From Galeruca laticollis (Eukaryota > Arthropoda > Insecta > Coleoptera > Chrysomelidae), in contig OY998179.1 of assembly GCA_963921935.1 (NCBI GenBank), positions 22,255,114 through 22,319,113 on the forward strand: a stretch of DNA of 64,000 bases, in the 5' to 3' direction. The notes beneath the pieces are model-generated. The model was not told the DNA's origin. It saw only the letters and a list, made by a program, of their open reading frames with translations, and did no database searches. Positions 54,840-64,000 of the stretch are shown one piece after another. Position 1 is the first letter of the stretch; each line of letters opens with the position of its first letter. A program made the translations under genes and the position numbers.

Positions 54840-55104
54840 TTCCCTAAGTATTAAATTTTCTATCAGATCTTATATACTGCAGGGTTGATTGTTTTTTAAC
54901 AGCTCGTGTTTTTTCGATTAACTTTTGTTGGTGTTGGTGGTACATCAGGCTCATTGTTTTCATTTACTAATTCTTCATCACAGGTGTCAACTAAATTATT
55001 ATCCATTGGTTCATTGGATAATATGAGTTCTGGATATACAATTTCCTTTTTTCCAAATATCTCGTCCATTTCTTTTTCACACTCGAAATACTTTCGTCCT
55101 CTAC
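54840..55104 (-). CDS. Late exon of a Myb/SANT-like DNA-binding protein
   Basis: After an acceptor (TTTGCTTTAG, 55106-55105) the minus strand reads GRGRKYFECEKEMDEIFGKK, IVYPELILSNEPMDN, LVDTCDEELVNENNEPDVPP. The KYFEYxxEMDxIFGxxP block followed by an acidic linker is typical of insect Myb/SANT-like (trihelix-type) proteins, many linked to Harbinger transposons. Near 54915 a frame change is needed to go on with TRAVKKQSTLQYIRSDRKF. The DNA-binding domain itself would be in an upstream exon (above 55104) not recognised. It may belong with the Harbinger-like piece at 54148, though strands differ, as is normal for such elements. Confidence 0.45.
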
Positions 55105-55106
55105 CT

Positions 55107-56480
55107 AAAGCAAAATAATTTTATTCATACATTTTACTAATTTTAGTGCTATCATCTAAATCGATTAATTGATTTATTAATTTGTATAAAATATTTACCA
55201 GTCTTATTTTTATTATCCACAAACTTCTTCTAATCTTTGGTTATGTTATGATAATAGAATAGAGATTAAAATTGGTTTACAAATGATTCACAAACCGTTC
55301 CATTTGTATTCGTTTATTTCTAACCAAATAACAGTGCAGGACACGCATTTGCGCAAAACAAGCTGATTAAACGATGCAATATATGGTTTTCGAACGATAC
55401 AAAAACCGTAGTTGGAATAAACCTATTATTAAATAGCACATGTCCTTTCATGCAATATGTAATGCATCAGGTGATAATAGTTATATTTTTCAATTATCAC
55501 TATTATACTTTCATCAAAATGCATTATGTAATTCTTGTCATTTGAGAGCGGTTTTAATTTTTCTTCATTCAGATACTTCAAAGGTCACTTCACTTCAATT
55601 AAGCATTTTTCGCTAACAAACCCATATTATCATTAAAACAGGGTCTCAAGAGAATGTTGAAAGATGGTTTGATGATACTAGAACAAACAATCAGTATTAT
55701 TTATCTCATATTTTCACATTAATCAAATAACCCAGTAAACATAACCTCAAACATAGCTTTTAAAATTAAAAAATACGGATTACAGGATACTTCACATTAT
55801 CATAATTATAATTTTTGATATCGGGTCGATACGATTTCTTACTTTTTAACAATTTATTCCTTTCAAAAACATTTATGAAACTCTTAAATAATCAAAAATC
55901 TACAACAATCAAATGGAAATTATGTCAACAAATATTGTTTGGATATGTGTATATAATATTCTCTTATATATGCACAGCTGTGCTGTGGTTTGGATGCAAC
56001 ATAAAAAACAGAGGTTTCTGTGCTCACAAACAATTGAAATATTTGAAATCAAAACATTCGAACAGAGATGCGTTTCTTTGAACCGTCAAGAGTGGAAAGA
56101 CAGAGAGAGAAAACATGTTGAATTAGTAAAAGCCGATTCAGTACTACTATCGATATCTATCGTAGATATTTTGAACCAAATAATTACTAGATTAGCAACT
56201 AGTATTGTGTAGATTTTTAGGTTTATATACCTCTGAGGAGGCCCCTCTTAAGTTTGTACAGTCACGTATTTTAATATTTTTATGTTCATGGGTATTGGAG
56301 TATTTTTGTTTGATTGTAAATAATAAATAAACATACTTTGAATTAAATACATCTAATTAGGAAATAACTTTATTTTTTTAACATTAAACATTAAAATATT
56401 TTAAAAACCTATACAGACTAGGTAATATTTGGTTGAGTTGCATTTAAAAAGGTAATACAAGTTCAATAATGAGTAATTTG
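55107..56480. other. Unassigned; two overlapping plus frames
   Basis: Frames at 55815-56081 and 55913-56212 overlap. The latter ends FEQRCVSLNRQEWKDRERKH, VELVKADSVLLSISIVDIL. I recognise no family. GTAGTTGGAATAAACC at 55412-55427 resembles the ends of the element at 46012 and may be a transposon end. The sequence 55850-56340 could be a diverged gene fragment. Confidence 0.3.
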
Positions 56481-58510
56481 TCATTCATCATTACATAGTT
56501 TACAGACAAAATCCAGATTGGTGACCTCCTTATAGGTGAGCCCGGAAAACTTAGTGCAGCCTAAGTGATACCAATGAGAGCATAAATCACAACCTACATT
56601 TTTTTCCATCTCAATTTTTGTATCGCTTTCCAGTTCTGCATCGCATTCGCTACATTTTAGTTTACAATTTTGGTCGTTTCTTTCGTCATCCTTTATAGTG
56701 ATTATGGAAGATGACGACTCTGCCTGACAATCATTTGTTTCTTTGTTTTTCAGTACCTTTGACTTATTCTTTTTATTCTCTTGTCTCGTTTTTTTCTTCT
56801 TCATAGTCTCTATTTTTCTCTTCTTTTTAGCATTTTCCTTCTCCTCCTTATCCCTTGATTTATTTTCGTAATATTTTCTTCAAGCACCTGATGAAATTGC
56901 CGAAGGAATCTTCTCTCTCTGTCGTTTCTTGAATGTTTTTGTAAGAAGTTAAGGATATGAGAGGTGTTTCTCAAATGAATCCTCAGGTTTATCTACCTGT
57001 AATTGTGTTTGAGAACTATCAGGTATACAATCAGTTTGCTCTATTTCTCCTTTATCATCTGACAAAATTAATTTCTGGCTTCTCTTGACTTTTTTTTCTT
57101 TCTAGGCTTTTTTCATCAATTGGTTCAGCGAAGTCTTGCATTTCTTTTGCAATTTTCTCATTATCTATTTCTGTTAGATTCGATTATCAATGTCTTTATC
57201 AATTTCTATTAAATCTTCGCCAGTTTTTTTCCCTCTATTTGTTTTTTATTTGATTCGCTAGATTCGCTAATGGCCTCGTCCGCAAATATTTCTTCTAAAA
57301 TGCACTCCTCGGTTTCTACTAGTTCTAGTGAGTGTTTGTTCATCGAAAACTATTTCCATTTCTTCAATTTCATGTGGCATAAAAAATGAGAAGTTGCTAC
57401 CACTAGTATTTTGGGGCAGCAATGACTTAACCATATTTAAAATCGTGTCTGAACACAATCCAAGCTCTGGAAGTTGAGGTTTTATCTTTGCAATCACTTC
57501 TTCGGTACTGATGATATCAGCTTCTGATATTTCGTCGTGATCCTTCTCTATTTGATTTGGCAAGTGCTCTAAAACATTTTAGACGCACTTTGAATAATCG
57601 ACAAAATCAGGATTAAATGGATACAATCCACAGGCTTTGAAGCCGTTTTTTAATTTTGAAAAGCTTTCTCAAATATGGGACAAAATTCAATTTTTGTGAC
57701 TACGCGATTCTCATGTTTTGCTTGCCACTCTCTCACTTCATGGCACCAATAGTCTTTTAGAGGTTTGAATACGCCAATGTCAGCAGGTTGAAGGAGATGA
57801 GTCGCATTTGGGGGTAACGCGTACAAGATTATGCCACTTTTATCACAAAACTTGCTTAGGTTAAGTGACATATGAGATTTATGCCCATCTACTAAACATA
57901 GCACAGGTTTCTGGATTTTTTCTCTCTAACCATTTATCTAAGCCATTAGCTACAAATTCGTAAAACACGTCTGACTTCATCCATCCAGGATCCAATCAGG
58001 GGGCATGCTTTCCACTAATGCTTTTGGTGTTTTTACATATGGAAATATACGAGAGGCGGGCAAAGTCTACCGTCAGCTGTAAACGTAATCAAAGCCGTTA
58101 AATTTTCCTTGCTATTTCCCTTTTTAACAATAAGTTGACTATATCCTTCCATACCTAGTACTTTTCCCGTCCTTGGACACAAGCTGAAGCCACTTTCGTC
58201 AGCGTTCAAAATGCGACTTGGATCTTCTAAAATATCAATGGATTCTGAGTTAATTAAAAAAGATTTTAAGTCAGCGAACCAAGACCGTATGTACTCTTCT
58301 GTAATTTGGGATCTATATTTTTTGAGCGACTCTGCATTTTTCAGAGATAAATGCAGATACCTCTTCATAAAACGGTATTTTCATCCATTTTTCTTTCATT
58401 AGGCTCTCATCTGTCGAAAATGCACAAGACGAATATATAAAGTATTTGCAACCAGCTATAAGAGAGTATTTTTTTAATTTCGATTTAACAATTAAGTAAG
58501 CCATACATTA
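56481..58510 (-). pseudogene. Pogo-like DDE transposase with C-terminal PHD finger
   Basis: On the minus strand: SLKKYRSQITEEYIRSWFAD (CENP-B-like helix), RILNADESGFSLCPRTGKVL (first aspartate), ENLTALITFTADGRLCPPLV, then after a break LCLVDGHKSHMSLNLSKF (second) and THLLQPADIGVFKPLKDYW (third), VREWQAKHENRVVTKIEFCP. A further frame (57563-57267) holds a linker. The C terminus (56804-56481) has a basic/acidic stretch and a C4HC3 PHD finger: CSECDAELESD, CDLCSHWYHLGCTKFSG, FVCKLC. All three catalytic aspartates survive, but five or so frames are needed. Distinct from the element at 24419. No TIRs were found. Confidence 0.82.
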
Positions 58511-60600
58511 TTATTAACTTTGTGGGCCTCTGTCTCCGGATCTACACAGTCAAATTTCGTCGTTTTGGGCTAAAATGAAAGTGCTTGCAAAGCAATATTC
58601 AGATAGGAAACAATTTTTAAATTACATCGAACCGATGCTGTAAACGAGAAATTATTTATAATGGAAAAATTTTGACAAAATTTAAAAAAATTGTAAAAAA
58701 TTGTTAAAAACGTAAAATGAATATTTTTATAATTGTTTATTGTTTGTTATGACACTAAGTAACTGTTAAAAATTGCATTCTCCTTTTTCACCGTTGTTTA
58801 AACAAGGTACGCGCGATCAACTTTTTTATAATTTGTTAATTAATAATTGTGGCAGTGAAAAACTACGCGGTTGATCGTTACAAAAATTTGTGTGCGTAAT
58901 TGTCATATGTTTAACTATCGTTTCTGAAAATTTGATAAATATTTATCAACTTTTACTTACCGAAAAGATTTACGTATAATTTTTTACTAATTTTCGCATA
59001 TTATTCATGGAAAATTGGATTTGCGATTCTCATAACCTTGTGAGAAATCGTCAAATAAACAAAAAAGAAGGAGTAAATTTTTTCGATTTAACGCTTTGTT
59101 TCAAAGTTTTAGCCACAAATGTATCGAAAAATGGGTCATTTTTCGATATTTCGGTACATTTGTTGTTCTACAGCATTTAGCAAGCACTTTTTGGAGTAGG
59201 CAAACATAGATTATTGTTGTACACAATATTCGGCAACTTTCTGCATAAACATTTTTGCGTTATCAAACAACATCGATTACACCCTACTTTTACTGCTCTA
59301 CCGCCTGGACTATAGGTTATGTTCTTTTACAAGGTGCCAAATGTTATAATAAAATAAAGTTCTTTTTCTTGTATTACTACTTTCAATAACTCTATCAAAA
59401 ATCACATTAATGAAGGAACTTTTAATGAAAGCAGCCTTTATGACAGATCTTCAATAACTCTTTAATTTTAATATCGGAAGAAATACACTTCTTTTTAGTA
59501 GTAGCCACAAATTAAGCGAACATTTTACGAGAATCATAAATGTAGATGCAATTTTTTATTGCTCTGCAAGTGCTCATCTTTTTATGTATATAATTATCGT
59601 AATGATAAAATCAGATAATGAACAGTTATATCGATATTAAATTTGTTTATTCATCTGCATTGCCTCGAACAGTAATAAATAAAAACAATTAATATACCAA
59701 TGTACCAATATTTATACCTTTTTTTTGTGGCGCCAAGGAAGTGCTGAATGTGCGCTTTCCAATGTTAACCTGAAGAATGTTACGAGAGAATTCGTAATGA
59801 ACCAACTCTGTAGATAATATAGATAATCCGTGTTTTGCTGATAAATACAACAACAGGTACGGCGCAAGTTATATAGGTAAACTTCATTCCAAAAACCGTG
59901 TCAAGTTTACAAGGTTTGTTTTATGTGTTTTAGTTAGAGGTCGTTGAGATACGCTATCCTAAAATTTATTCAATGTCTGCCATTTTAAATGTATCGTTAA
60001 TTAATTATTAAAAACGATTATACAGTTCCAAAAACAGTTATCGAACTATACTTCTACAAATCTGTAGCTAGTGCTAAATAAAACTGGGTATTCTGTGTAT
60101 TTATCTTTTTTTATATAGAATGAATCGAATCAGAAAATAGTGTCCATCCATAAAAATTACATCATGGGGGGGGGCGATTGGAGTCAACGAAATGTGACAT
60201 CGTGAGATAAGGGGCAGGGGGTGTGACGTCACACGTCAAAATTTCAAATATTAAAACGCGAAATTTATATGTAAGCAAAAAACGAAAAAGTTATTATTGA
60301 CACAACGGATATTCCTGATATTAACATCCAAAACGAAAAACTGCCTGACATGTCAGTAATAAATAGTATAAAGGAGTGAATCCAAAGTCCATGGACACAA
60401 AATTATTCAGAGGCAAAGGTCGGGGGGGGAGGGTTGTGTTAAAAATCGTAATTTATGGATTGCTCCATAAAGCCAAAGGTATCAGACAAAAGATTGCTTT
60501 CAAATGTTGCAGATTCTTAAACTGAATATTTTAAAATCACTGGAGATCTGGACTAGATTGTTTATATACACCTCCTCTTCTCAAACTATAGAAGGTTGAC
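58511..60600. other. No gene seen; small palindrome and G-rich tracts
   Basis: CAAATGTATCGAAAAATG and CATTTTTCGATATTTCGGTACATTTG (split around 59130) form a short hairpin at 59112-59163. Near 60165-60240 and 60421-60435 are G-runs of eight or nine with GGGTGTGACGTCACACGTC, an unusual GC-rich patch in this AT-rich window. Confidence 0.5.
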
Positions 60601-60990
60601 CACAACTTCGGCAAATCTCTCCTTGTGTTGTACAATTATGAGCAGTATCTGTGAGCTTACGCTAGTGCAGTTTTTCATATTCTTCAGCTGTGAACATTGT
60701 CTCTGCCCCAACCTCTTATACCCTTCATTCTACCTTCCATTATTAGTGTAAAGAACTCATATGTAAGACCTCTTTGTATGTGTCCCAAATAGCTTGTCTT
60801 TCGTTTTTTGACCTTACCAAGTATTTCAATATCCACATTGATTTTTCTCAATACTGTTCCATTGAAAATATATACTGTCCATGATATTTTAAGCCTTTAC
60901 CCACATCCCAAAGGCTTGCAATCACCACATCGTACAGTTGCCATTGTCCAGGTCCAACTTCATTAGTAGCCTTTCCATTCTAAGAAATGC
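60600..60990 (-). pseudogene. LINE ORF2 C-terminal fragment, another lineage
   Basis: Minus strand: VLRKINVDIEILGKVKKRKT, SYLGHIQRGLTYEFFTLIME, GRMKGIRGWGRDN. The Y-L-G-H-I-x-R-G and L-I-x-E-G-x-x-x-G-x-R blocks are the standard C terminus of a LINE group distinct from those at 2822 and 34101. Upstream LKISWTVYIFNGT fits the same domain. Stops follow. Confidence 0.6.
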
Positions 60991-61909
60991 ACTCCTTGAA
61001 TTTTCTACGAGACAGCGAATTTGGGTTCCAGGTATTTTTTTATCTAGCATTCCAGATACTCTCAACACTTAAGTCATAACACATGGAAGAACAATTTATT
61101 TTTAAGTTTTAAGTCAACAATATTTAGTTTTTTTAAGTAGAAAATCGTAAGAAAAACTATTTTTAAACGGTATCAAAATAACTAAGGATTTAACTAAAAT
61201 TCTCAAGTGTACAATATAAAATATCTCTGAAATGGTTTTAACTTATGGATCTCCAGTGCAACGGAGAATATCAATATGTTTGACTAAAATCCCTAGTGTA
61301 ACGTAAATAACTCTAAAAAAGATTACATATAGTGGAAAAGATCTCTAATGTCGAATTAGGTATAGTATCGAGCCAAATGTAGTTATATCTACGTAGTTTG
61401 ATTAAACTAATTAGATGATAAAGAGATAATATGCACAAACAAAATCTCTGAATATAACTAGATAAAATGCCCCTATACTCTTGGGCCTTAGCGGTAGATG
61501 AAGGGCGCTGATGTATAAGAACACTCGATATGACTGAACACCTTGTAGAGTCCCTTAACTTTCTTGGGTTACCCGATTTAGTCAAAGAAAAAAAATATAA
61601 TAACACAAACCAATATTCAATATAATAAATGAATTTGAACTTTTAAAAACTTACGTTTTGAAAATCCCACAGGTCACATAAATATTCACACTATTACTTT
61701 TTGAGGGTGAGGGTCCGTCAAGACTCAGACTTGCCTCACCAGGGGAGAGATAATACCTATCTCACCGACTGACTGACGGACTGACTGTCCCTTTTCCTAA
61801 TATTTTTTCCATATTTATTTCCGTAATTCACCTTCAATGAAGGTTAATTATTCATATTTGTTTTATTTCGTGGTTTACCAAACTGACCTGTACGTGATAT
61901 CTAATATTG
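60991..61909. other. No gene seen
   Basis: Includes a GC-richer block at 61690-61790 (GAGGGTGAGGGTCC, GACTGACTGACGGACTGACT) that could be part of an LTR or SINE-like repeat. No structure confirms this. Confidence 0.4.
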
Positions 61910-62077
61910 TGTTAACCTTTGTTTTGTTTGTATATTTTCCTTTGGTTGAGGTCGATAATTAATAACTATTTTGAATTAAAAAACGAAATTCTATAGTGTT
62001 AGCCTTGTTTTGTTTAAATGTTTTAATTTATTTGAGGTCGGTAAATTTGATAACGATTTTGAATTAAAAGAAATTAT
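61910..62077. repeat. 84-bp imperfect tandem duplication
   Basis: GTGTTAACCTTTGTTTTGTT to TTTTGAATTAAAAAACGAAA is repeated as GTGTTAGCCTTGTTTTGTTT to TTTTGAATTAAAAGAAATTA, with TTGAGGTCG shared. Confidence 0.75.
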
Positions 62078-62189
62078 CTATATAGGGTGTTTTTAGAACT
62101 TGTGTCATATCTCGTGTTTATTACAATATGTACTGTAAACTTTAATGCGATTTGGAGGACAAACATGATAAAATGAAGGGCAGAGTTAG

Positions 62190-62720
62190 TATAGTACACA
62201 TTACATTACGAGTGCGGAAAGTGACACTTTTCACACGAGTGGGAAATATTGTAGCACGAGGCGTAAGCCGAGTGCGACAATCCCAAGAGAGTGAAGAATC
62301 ACTTTCGCACAAGTAATGTACAATATTTTTCCTACGACCACCCATTTTATTAAAGAATATGTAAATATCAGATTGTGTATACTGAGTTGCCTGACTAATC
62401 TTACGTTTTATTTGTGACAGTATATGTTTGATTATTGTTTCTATAAAAAGTGCACATGTATTTACAGTTACTTTCATAGTGAAATATATAAATAACGATA
62501 ATTAATGTTTATTTGAAAAAATGACAATAAGTAAGTACTTATTAGATATAACTGGGGAAAAATTGAATTATATACTTTACAGCGCGAGCACGCAAGTTTC
62601 AGTGCGACGCTGAAGGCGGAGCTCTGAAAGCATGCGAGCCCTATAAATACACTTTCCGTGTGTGGCACGTACAATATTTTTTGTGCAGCCACCAATAATT
62701 TGACAATAATATAGGAACAG
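62190..62720. repeat. Repeats with GTGCGGAAAGTG and CGAGTGCG motifs
   Basis: GAGTGCGGAAAGTGACACTT, CACGAGGCGTAAGCCGAGTG and CGCGAGCACGCAAGTTTCAG are related to motifs at 62880-63130. CpG-rich, dyad-rich sequence in an AT-rich context; probably a non-autonomous element family. Confidence 0.5.
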
Positions 62721-62734
62721 AATATTGATTGCCT

Positions 62735-62840
62735 AGCCAAGTTTCATAAATGCCCGCCCTCGATGCCTAGCCAAGTTTCATAAAAGTCCATACTCGATGC
62801 CCAGCCACTTTCAATAAAAGTTCATCCTCGATGCCTATCG
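62735..62840. repeat. Minisatellite, CCTCGATGCCTAGCCAAG units
   Basis: Three units related to those at 42851-42945 (GATGCCTAGCCAAGTTTCAT, AAAAGTTCATCCTCGATGCC). Confidence 0.75.
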
Positions 62841-62879
62841 GGTATTTTGTCGTTAATGAACATTATGACATAAAAACTC

Positions 62880-63135
62880 GGGAAAGTAGGTACTTTCACG
62901 AGCAGTTCTGTCACTTTACCGAGCAGTTAAGTCAGTTTTCTTATCTAGACCAGCAACGAAGCACTTTCCGAGTTAAAAAATGATCGCAAAACGCATTTTC
63001 TAAAGTGGCAGCATAAAAAGTTACTTTTCGCACTAGTGCGGAAAGTACTTTCCGCACGCGTGAAAATAAAGGTCAATTTCCATGGGAGTAGAGAGTGCGA
63101 TATGTGCTACTTTCCTATGTGATCGTAGGAAAACG
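62880..63135. repeat. Dyad-rich repeat with GTGCGGAAAGTACTTTCCGCAC
   Basis: A perfect 22-bp palindrome at 63038-63059 (GTGCGGAAAGT and its reverse complement) within a region of related motifs (GGGAAAGTAGGTACTTTC, GCACTTTCCGAGTT). Likely the end of a non-autonomous DNA element; it lies 700 bp upstream of the Crypton-like start. Confidence 0.6.
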
Positions 63136-63149
63136 AGTATTTTCCTCCA

Positions 63150-63425
63150 CATCTTATTACTGATTGCATCCTTCGTGGCATACTCCAAAGTAGATTTTGA
63201 ATGAATCCATTCGGAATTGAATTCCATTCCTCATGTACTTCTGCTTGAACGGGATTTCTTTGTCGTAGATTTTTAGATGATCCCATATGTGTTCCATCGT
63301 GTTAAAGTCTGGGCTCTATATGATGGCTAATCTAATTAATCTATCTGGATTTCATTTAAGAAATTGGTTACTATGTCAGCTGCACGTAGTCTAGCATTAG
63401 TTCCTTGAAATAAATAGAGAAAAAT
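63150..63425 (-). pseudogene. Tc1-like transposase C-terminal fossil
   Basis: Minus strand, three frames: FQGTNARLRAADIVTNFLNE, then SPDFNTMEHIWDHLK, which holds the D-x-N-x-x-E-H-x-W block with the third catalytic residue, and LRQRNPVQAEVHEEWNSIPN, FIQNLLWSMPRRMQSVIRCG, the Tc1 C terminus. Frameshifted and N-terminally lost. Confidence 0.75.
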
Positions 63426-63629
63426 GCGAACTTAATTACTTCACCACTAATAACTTAATAGGTACTATAGGTACTATAGCTCAATATTTATGACAGACGG
63501 CGCGAGAATCAAAGATCGCCATTAATATTAAATAAACGTCAAAATATTTATGACATGTGACTATATTCGCCTACTAAGCGAATTATAATAACACGTGTAC
63601 GAGTTAACGTAGATTATTTTTTTCACTTG

Positions 63630-63811
63630 TCAAAATCTGACATTTTGGTGGTTTCAACCAATAGCAATACATTACTCTAGCCAATCATTCGGTATTATAC
63701 TCATAAAACTGCTTCCGCATAGATAATAACCTTGTTTACATTGAAACGTAAAAATTTTACTTTGAATTTGTCATTATTGACAACTAAAAGTGCTTCGAAG
63801 TTTATTGAAAA
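63630..63811 (+). promoter_or_regulatory. Promoter-like region before the Crypton-like frame
   Basis: ACCAATAGCAAT (63657) and AGCCAATCATTC (63679) resemble CCAAT boxes in tandem; TATTATACTCATAAAA (63692) may be a TATA region. The ATG at 63812 follows GAAAA. This is pattern reading only. Confidence 0.35.
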
Positions 63812-64000
63812 ATGAACACAAACCGATTCAGTGCGATCACCCAAGAGAATATTGAACATTTAATACAAAATTTCACATCACAAAACACAATAAAATCCAA
63901 AAAATGTATATGGAATCAGTCTGAAGCATTTTGCAGAATCAGAAACTACAAACTACAAAAAAATACGAGTATTCAAGAAATTGCAAAAATTCTAGAAGAC
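63812..64000 (+). CDS. Crypton-like (tyrosine recombinase) protein, N terminus, partial
   Basis: An uninterrupted 63-codon frame from ATG at 63812 to the window edge: MNTNRFSAITQENIEHLIQN, FTSQNTIKSKKCIWNQSEAF, CRIRNYKLQKNTSIQEIAKI. The F-x-x-x-T/S-x-x-x-I-x-x-L/I start, then N-T-x-K-x-x-K at about residues 25-31, then a W/F-rich helix and a second I-x-x-L-A-x-I-L-x-D helix match the N-terminal domain of Crypton-type tyrosine recombinases and Crypton-derived host proteins. Catalytic residues lie beyond the window. The preserved frame and promoter-like leader suggest a young or domesticated copy. Confidence 0.5.
   Translation, partial: MNTNRFSAITQENIEHLIQNFTSQNTIKSKKCIWNQSEAFCRIRNYKLQKNTSIQEIAKILED

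Noticed and set aside
1..64000. tRNA or rRNA genes
   Set aside because: No cloverleaf with A and B boxes or rRNA core sequence was recognised; the only tRNA-related sequence is the Copia primer-binding site.

Overview
This 64 kb window is AT-rich, intron-bearing animal DNA made almost entirely of decayed transposable elements. The mix (Ty3/Gypsy and Copia LTR elements, Penelope-like elements, several LINE lineages, mariner, Tc1-like, pogo-like, piggyBac, Ginger, a THAP gene and many hairpin MITEs) points to an arthropod with a large, repeat-swollen genome, most likely an insect; a beetle is a guess. There is no bacterial-type operon and no recognisable tRNA or rRNA gene.

Host genes are few. 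The clearest is a 214-bp internal exon of an UNC-93-like membrane protein (16959-17172, +) with good splice sites and no other exon recognised, so its flanking introns are very large. On the minus strand are a THAP zinc-finger gene (30676 to about 29293) with readable GT/AG sites, a frameshifted CUB plus LDLa reading frame (21470-20854), and a late exon of a Myb/SANT-like gene (55104 to about 54840). At the right edge a Crypton-like (tyrosine-recombinase) N terminus begins at 63812 and runs out of the window.

Layout. 1-7.5 kb: a palindromic element split by a full Ty3/Gypsy element (223/220-bp LTRs, ATAG target duplication), itself invaded by a LINE. 7.5-11 kb: a solo LTR, an IS630/Tc1-type transposase fossil and a complete mariner with TA duplication. 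11.2-13.5 kb: a complete Ginger transposon with 194-bp inverted ends and a CATA duplication, inserted in an older pogo-like zinc-finger fossil. 13.9-16.1 kb: two Penelope-like ends head to head, then a 200-bp tandem duplication. 17.4-24 kb: a Gypsy pol fragment, then a Penelope element split by a LINE arranged like a twin-priming product, which in turn carries a 1.65-kb insert bounded by (TA)n. 24.4-27 kb: a pogo-like transposon with TIRs. 27-33 kb: LINE tail, MITEs, THAP gene, piggyBac fossil. 33-36.7 kb: a foldback element whose arms are tandem repeats, holding a LINE with a 12-bp duplication. 37.7-43.9 kb: a 4.5-kb foldback structure with 1-kb arms of about 173-bp tandem repeats, mixed with Copia pieces and a near-perfect 0.66-kb palindrome. 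44-64 kb: an intron-containing DDE transposase gene, hairpin MITEs, minisatellites, a pogo-like transposase with a PHD finger, LINE and Tc1 remnants.

The nesting gives a relative order of insertion at several places. All protein calls come from reading translations by eye against remembered family motifs; no database search was possible.
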